From: Burkholderiaceae bacterium
GTDB lineage: Bacteria; Pseudomonadota; Gammaproteobacteria; Burkholderiales; Burkholderiaceae_E
Assembly: GCA_023258775.1 (NCBI GenBank)
Contig: JALQWJ010000030.1
Location: 1-11,084 of the forward strand
Direction: 5' to 3'
DNA length: 11,084 bases
Position numbers and translations under genes: made by a program
Notes under the pieces: model-generated
The model's database searches: none
What the model was told of the DNA's origin: nothing
Seen by the model: only the letters and a program-made list of their open reading frames with translations
Part shown: positions 8,341-11,084 of the stretch, piece after piece
Layout: every line of letters begins with the position of its first letter
Position numbering within the stretch: the stretch's first letter is position 1

Positions 8341-9428
8341 GCCCATGCTTGATGGTGATGGCTGGAGGAACGGGGGGGCATGTGATACCCGGTCTTGCGG
8401 TGGCTGAACGTTTGCGCGCCCAGGGCTGGCGGGTCGTCTGGCTCGGTAATCCTTCGGGTATGGAGGCAACGCTCACCGAGCGTGCAGGCATTCCGATGCG
8501 ACCCTTGGTTTTCGCAGGCCTGCGTGGCAAAGGCCTGGGAACCATGTTTTTGATGCCTTTGCGTTTATTGCGGGCGTTTGGTCAGGCCCTGGCTGCTTTG
8601 CGTGCTGAAAAACCCAATGTGGTCCTCGGTATGGGTGGTTATGTGGCTTTTCCCGGCGGGATGATGGCGAGCCTTCTCGGCCGTCCATTGCTCATTCATG
8701 AGCAAAACTCGGTCGCTGGTCTGACCAATCGTGTTCTGGCAAAACTTGCAGACCAGGTCTTTGAGGCCTTTCCAGGATCTTTTGGGCCGGCGCAGGCCAA
8801 TCGGGCGATGTGGGTCGGCAACCCGGTGCGCGACGCCATCCTCGATCTGCCGCCCCCAGAGGAGCGCTATCGGCATCGACAGGGGCCACTTCGTTTGCTG
8901 GTGCTGGGTGGGAGCCTTGGTGCGCAAGCGATCAACGATTTACTGCCCAAGGCACTTGCACTGATCTCTCGTGCTAATCGACCCCGAATTGTTCATCAGG
9001 CCGGGGAAAAACATTTGCAAGCCTTGCAAAAGGCTTACCAGCAAGCCGAGGTAAACGCTCAGCTTGAAGCCTTTATCGGTGACATGGCCAAAGCCTACGC
9101 CGAGGCCGATCTGGTGATTGCTCGGGCCGGCGCGATGACCGTTTCGGAGGTTGCGGCGGCAGGCGTAGCGGCACTATTTATACCTTTCCCGCATGCTGTT
9201 GATGACCACCAAACCGGTAATGCCCAGTTTTTGGTGCAAGCTCAGGCGGCTTGGTGTTTTCAGCAGGATTGTTTCAGCCCCGAACAATTGGCCGATTTGC
9301 TGCAGGCACTCGACCGCCACAGGCTTTTGCAAATGGCGCTGGCTGCTCGTAAGGCGGCAAAACCCGAAGCGCTTGAGGTCTTGGTCAAAGCTTGCGCGCA
9401 ACTTGTGACGAGAAAGCAGGAGGCGTGA
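8337..9428 (+). CDS. murG: MurG, UDP-GlcNAc:lipid I GlcNAc transferase (lipid II synthase)
   Basis: MurG is a peripheral inner-membrane GT-B (family GT28) enzyme that transfers GlcNAc to lipid I, giving lipid II. The product is 363 residues, close to the 355 of E. coli. The N-terminal glycine-rich loop is MAGGTGGH (residues 8-15, His15 the conserved histidine), followed by [12 protein letters not shown] and [14 protein letters not shown]. The C-terminal donor-binding domain has LGGSLGAQ (GGSLGAQ at residues 191-197) and [10 protein letters not shown] from residue 262, where Glu271 is the conserved sugar-nucleotide contact. It ends with [14 protein letters not shown]. All these motifs match the family, so the gene appears intact. 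It starts inside the ftsW stop (ATGA) and its TGA shares one base with the murC ATG. Confidence 0.98.
   Translation: MSPCLMVMAGGTGGHVIPGLAVAERLRAQGWRVVWLGNPSGMEATLTERAGIPMRPLVFAGLRGKGLGTMFLMPLRLLRAFGQALAALRAEKPNVVLGMGGYVAFPGGMMASLLGRPLLIHEQNSVAGLTNRVLAKLADQVFEAFPGSFGPAQANRAMWVGNPVRDAILDLPPPEERYRHRQGPLRLLVLGGSLGAQAINDLLPKALALISRANRPRIVHQAGEKHLQALQKAYQQAEVNAQLEAFIGDMAKAYAEADLVIARAGAMTVSEVAAAGVAALFIPFPHAVDDHQTGNAQFLVQAQAAWCFQQDCFSPEQLADLLQALDRHRLLQMALAARKAAKPEALEVLVKACAQLVTRKQEA
9418..9423 (+). promoter_or_regulatory. Ribosome binding site of murC
   Basis: A perfect AGGAGG lies 4 nt before the ATG at 9428, within the end of murG. It argues for that ATG over the earlier in-frame TTG at 9392. An in-frame GTG at 9425 is also possible but is only 1 nt from the core. 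Confidence 0.75.
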
Positions 9429-10834
9429 TGCGGCATAAGGTTCGGCATATTCACTTTGTGGGCATCGGCGGAGCTGGCATGAGTGGGATTGCTGAGGTGT
9501 TTTTAAATCTTGGCTACCAAATTTCAGGCTCGGATCTTTCCGCTTCCGTGGTCACTGAACGTCTCCAAGGCTTAGGTGCCAAGGTGGCTATTGGCCATGC
9601 GGCACAGCATATCGAGGGTGCTGATTGCCTTGTGCTATCAAGTGCCGTCAAGCCCGACAACCCGGAGCTCATTGCAGCAAGAGCAAGACGCATACCGCTT
9701 GTGCCACGGGCAATGATGCTGGCTGAGCTCATGAAGCTCAAGCAGGGCATTGCGGTGGCGGGCACCCATGGCAAGACAACCACCACCTCACTGGTTGCCT
9801 CGGTGCTTGCTGCAGGCGGTCAGGATCCAACCTTTGTTATTGGAGGCTTACTAAATAGCGCTGGTGTGAACGCTCGCCTAGGTAGCGGTGAGATGATTGT
9901 CGTTGAAGCTGATGAATCTGACGCGTCTTTTTTGAATTTGTCACCCACCATGGCGATCATTACTAATATCGACGCCGATCACATGGAAACCTACGCCCAC
10001 GATCCAGCCCGACTGCGTCAGGCCTTTGTTGAATTTACCCAGCGGCTGCCTTTTTATGGCACCGCAATTCTTTGTGTCGATGATCCCGGCGTCCGTCAGA
10101 TCATGCCCTTTATCTCTAAACCCTTACTGACTTACGGTTGTCGCGAGGACGCTCAGGTGCGTGCCTGCGGACTTCGCGCTGAAGGGAGCACGATGCACTT
10201 TGCGGTCGAGCGTGAGGGGCATGGGCCTTTGCAGGTGCAGCTCAACCTGCCAGGCCAGCATAACGTGCTCAATGCGCTTGCGGCAATTGCCGTGGCAAGC
10301 GAGCTCGACCTGCCTGACGAGGCGGTGCTATCGGCCTTGCGTGAATTCAAAGGCGTTGGCAGGCGTTTTCAATCATATGGCGATCTTCCCGCCCAGGGGG
10401 GAGGCTATTTCCGACTGATTGACGACTACGGTCATCATCCTGTCGAAATGGCCGCGGTGCTTGCCGCAGCCCGTGGGGCCTTTCCTGGTCGCCGGGTTTT
10501 GATGGCCTTTCAGCCCCATCGATTCACCCGCACCCGCGATTTATTTGAAGACTTTGTGGCCGTGCTGGGGCAAGCCGATGGGGTTTTGCTTACCGAGGTT
10601 TACGCCGCCGGCGAACATGCAATCGTGGCTGCCGACGGCCGATCCCTGGCACGCGCACTACGGGTTGCTGGAAGGGTCGAGCCGCTTTTTTGCGAAGATT
10701 TAAAGCGCCTTCAAGAGGCAGTGATTGAGCAGGCGCGCGATGGCGATGTGGTGATCGCTATGGGCGCTGGATCAATCGGTAGTCTGGCAGCAAGCGTTGA
10801 GCGCAGGCTTGTCTCGGGGGCACTCGATGGCTAA
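9428..10834 (+). CDS. murC: MurC, UDP-MurNAc:L-alanine ligase
   Basis: MurC is the cytoplasmic ligase that attaches the first residue, L-Ala, to UDP-MurNAc. With the ATG at 9428 the product is 468 residues (E. coli 491) and begins [20 protein letters not shown], the family's typical N-terminus with its UDP-binding glycine loop at residues 12-20. The P-loop GTHGKTTTT starts at residue 112 (9761, Lys116). [29 protein letters not shown] (His278), [10 protein letters not shown] (from 332) and [14 protein letters not shown] (His364) follow, all characteristic of MurC. The ATG shares one base with the murG TGA and has a strong AGGAGG upstream. The TAA is followed by a 15-nt gap to ddl, the longest gap in the window. 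The last codons carry one copy of a 13-bp repeat also found inside ddl. Confidence 0.98.
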   Translation: MRHKVRHIHFVGIGGAGMSGIAEVFLNLGYQISGSDLSASVVTERLQGLGAKVAIGHAAQHIEGADCLVLSSAVKPDNPELIAARARRIPLVPRAMMLAELMKLKQGIAVAGTHGKTTTTSLVASVLAAGGQDPTFVIGGLLNSAGVNARLGSGEMIVVEADESDASFLNLSPTMAIITNIDADHMETYAHDPARLRQAFVEFTQRLPFYGTAILCVDDPGVRQIMPFISKPLLTYGCREDAQVRACGLRAEGSTMHFAVEREGHGPLQVQLNLPGQHNVLNALAAIAVASELDLPDEAVLSALREFKGVGRRFQSYGDLPAQGGGYFRLIDDYGHHPVEMAAVLAAARGAFPGRRVLMAFQPHRFTRTRDLFEDFVAVLGQADGVLLTEVYAAGEHAIVAADGRSLARALRVAGRVEPLFCEDLKRLQEAVIEQARDGDVVIAMGAGSIGSLAASVERRLVSGALDG

Positions 10835-10836
10835 GC
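10824..10836 (+). repeat. 13-bp direct repeat, copy 1 (end of murC)
   Basis: TCGATGGCTAAGC spans the murC stop codon. The identical 13 bases recur at 10913-10925, 89 bp downstream, inside the first codons of ddl. Both copies contain ATGGCTAAG, which would read Met-Ala-Lys. Confidence 0.9.
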
Positions 10837-10840
10837 GAGG
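10837..10840 (+). promoter_or_regulatory. Probable ribosome binding site of ddl
   Basis: GAGG lies 9 nt before the ATG at 10850 in the murC-ddl gap. It favours that start over the in-frame ATGs at 10874 and 10916, which have no comparable purine run upstream. Confidence 0.5.
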
Positions 10841-10849
10841 ACAAGCGGT

Positions 10850-11084
10850 ATGAAAGCTCAACCGATCCAGTTAATGCCGGTCAGCGCAAGCGAAGCCGCA
10901 ACCCTTGCCGCATCGATGGCTAAGCTTGCGGTGCTCATGGGGGGCGTGTCTGCCGAACGTGAGATTTCGCTTCGCTCAGGTCAGGGCGTCTTAGGGGCGT
11001 TACATCGTTTCGGGTTTCAAGCACAGGCCTTTGACCCTGCTGAGCAAAGCCTTGATCAACTGAAGACGCTGGGCATATCGAGGG
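10850..11084 (+). CDS. ddlB: D-alanine--D-alanine ligase, 3'-truncated
   Basis: Ddl joins two D-alanines in an ATP-dependent reaction; the dipeptide is the substrate of MurF. Only 78 codons are in the window, out of about 300-320 usual for the family. From residue 23 the sequence reads [19 protein letters not shown], matching the N-terminal domain of DdlB, with GGVSAERE at residues 31-38. Glu36 corresponds to the catalytic Glu15 of E. coli DdlB. With the ATG at 10850 the protein has 22 extra residues before this conserved part. The ATG at 10916 would give the usual length but lacks a ribosome binding site. The gene follows murC, its standard place in the cluster, and would be followed by ftsQ in related genomes. 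The ATP-grasp domains lie beyond the edge and cannot be judged. Confidence 0.93.
   Translation, partial: MKAQPIQLMPVSASEAATLAASMAKLAVLMGGVSAEREISLRSGQGVLGALHRFGFQAQAFDPAEQSLDQLKTLGISR
10913..10925 (+). repeat. 13-bp direct repeat, copy 2 (within 5' end of ddl)
   Basis: TCGATGGCTAAGC is identical to the copy at 10824-10836. Here its ATG (10916) is in frame with ddl and begins the conserved [10 protein letters not shown] segment. Confidence 0.9.

Noticed and set aside
9392..9427. TTG at 9392 as an upstream start for murC
   Set aside because: The ATG at 9428 has a perfect AGGAGG upstream and gives the normal MurC N-terminus.
10835..10849. Promoter or terminator in the murC-ddl gap
   Set aside because: The gap is 15 nt, with no hairpin, T-run or promoter boxes visible. 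It holds only a GAGG ribosome binding site.

Overview
The window is a continuous stretch of the division and cell wall (dcw) cluster of a Gram-negative bacterium. All genes are on the + strand, in the order ftsI (3' part), murE, murF, mraY, murD, ftsW, murG, murC, ddl (5' part). The protein sequences suggest a betaproteobacterium, probably Burkholderiales. Grounds for this are the MraY N-terminus and its extra periplasmic loop, the enlarged MurD, the MurF motif around [10 protein letters not shown], and the meso-diaminopimelate signature DNPR in MurE. The genus cannot be fixed by eye.

Layout: 1-1191 is the transpeptidase domain of the septal penicillin-binding protein FtsI, cut by the left edge. 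1188-4240 holds the two amino-acid/dipeptide ligases MurE and MurF. 4240-5409 is the lipid I synthase MraY. 5411-7054 is MurD. 7051-8340 is the septal glycosyltransferase FtsW. 8337-9428 is the lipid II synthase MurG. 9428-10834 is MurC. 10850 to the right edge is the start of D-Ala-D-Ala ligase. Stops and starts overlap by 4 or 1 nt at six junctions, and the other two gaps are 1 and 15 nt. There is no intergenic space for a promoter or terminator, and none was seen, so the whole window is probably one polycistronic, translationally coupled unit.

The genes form nearly a complete pathway. MurC, MurD, MurE and MurF add L-Ala, D-Glu, meso-DAP and D-Ala-D-Ala (made by Ddl) to UDP-MurNAc in the cytoplasm. 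MraY and MurG build lipid I and lipid II on the inner membrane. FtsW and FtsI polymerise and cross-link it at the septum.

No new system was found; this is a conserved housekeeping locus. The details worth a second look are: an in-frame 12/36-bp tandem repeat inside murE; a 13-bp direct repeat with an eight-codon mini-ORF at the murC/ddl junction; an apparent Asn in MurF where MurD and MurE carry the carbamylated Lys; and N-terminal extensions or start ambiguity in MurD, FtsW and Ddl.
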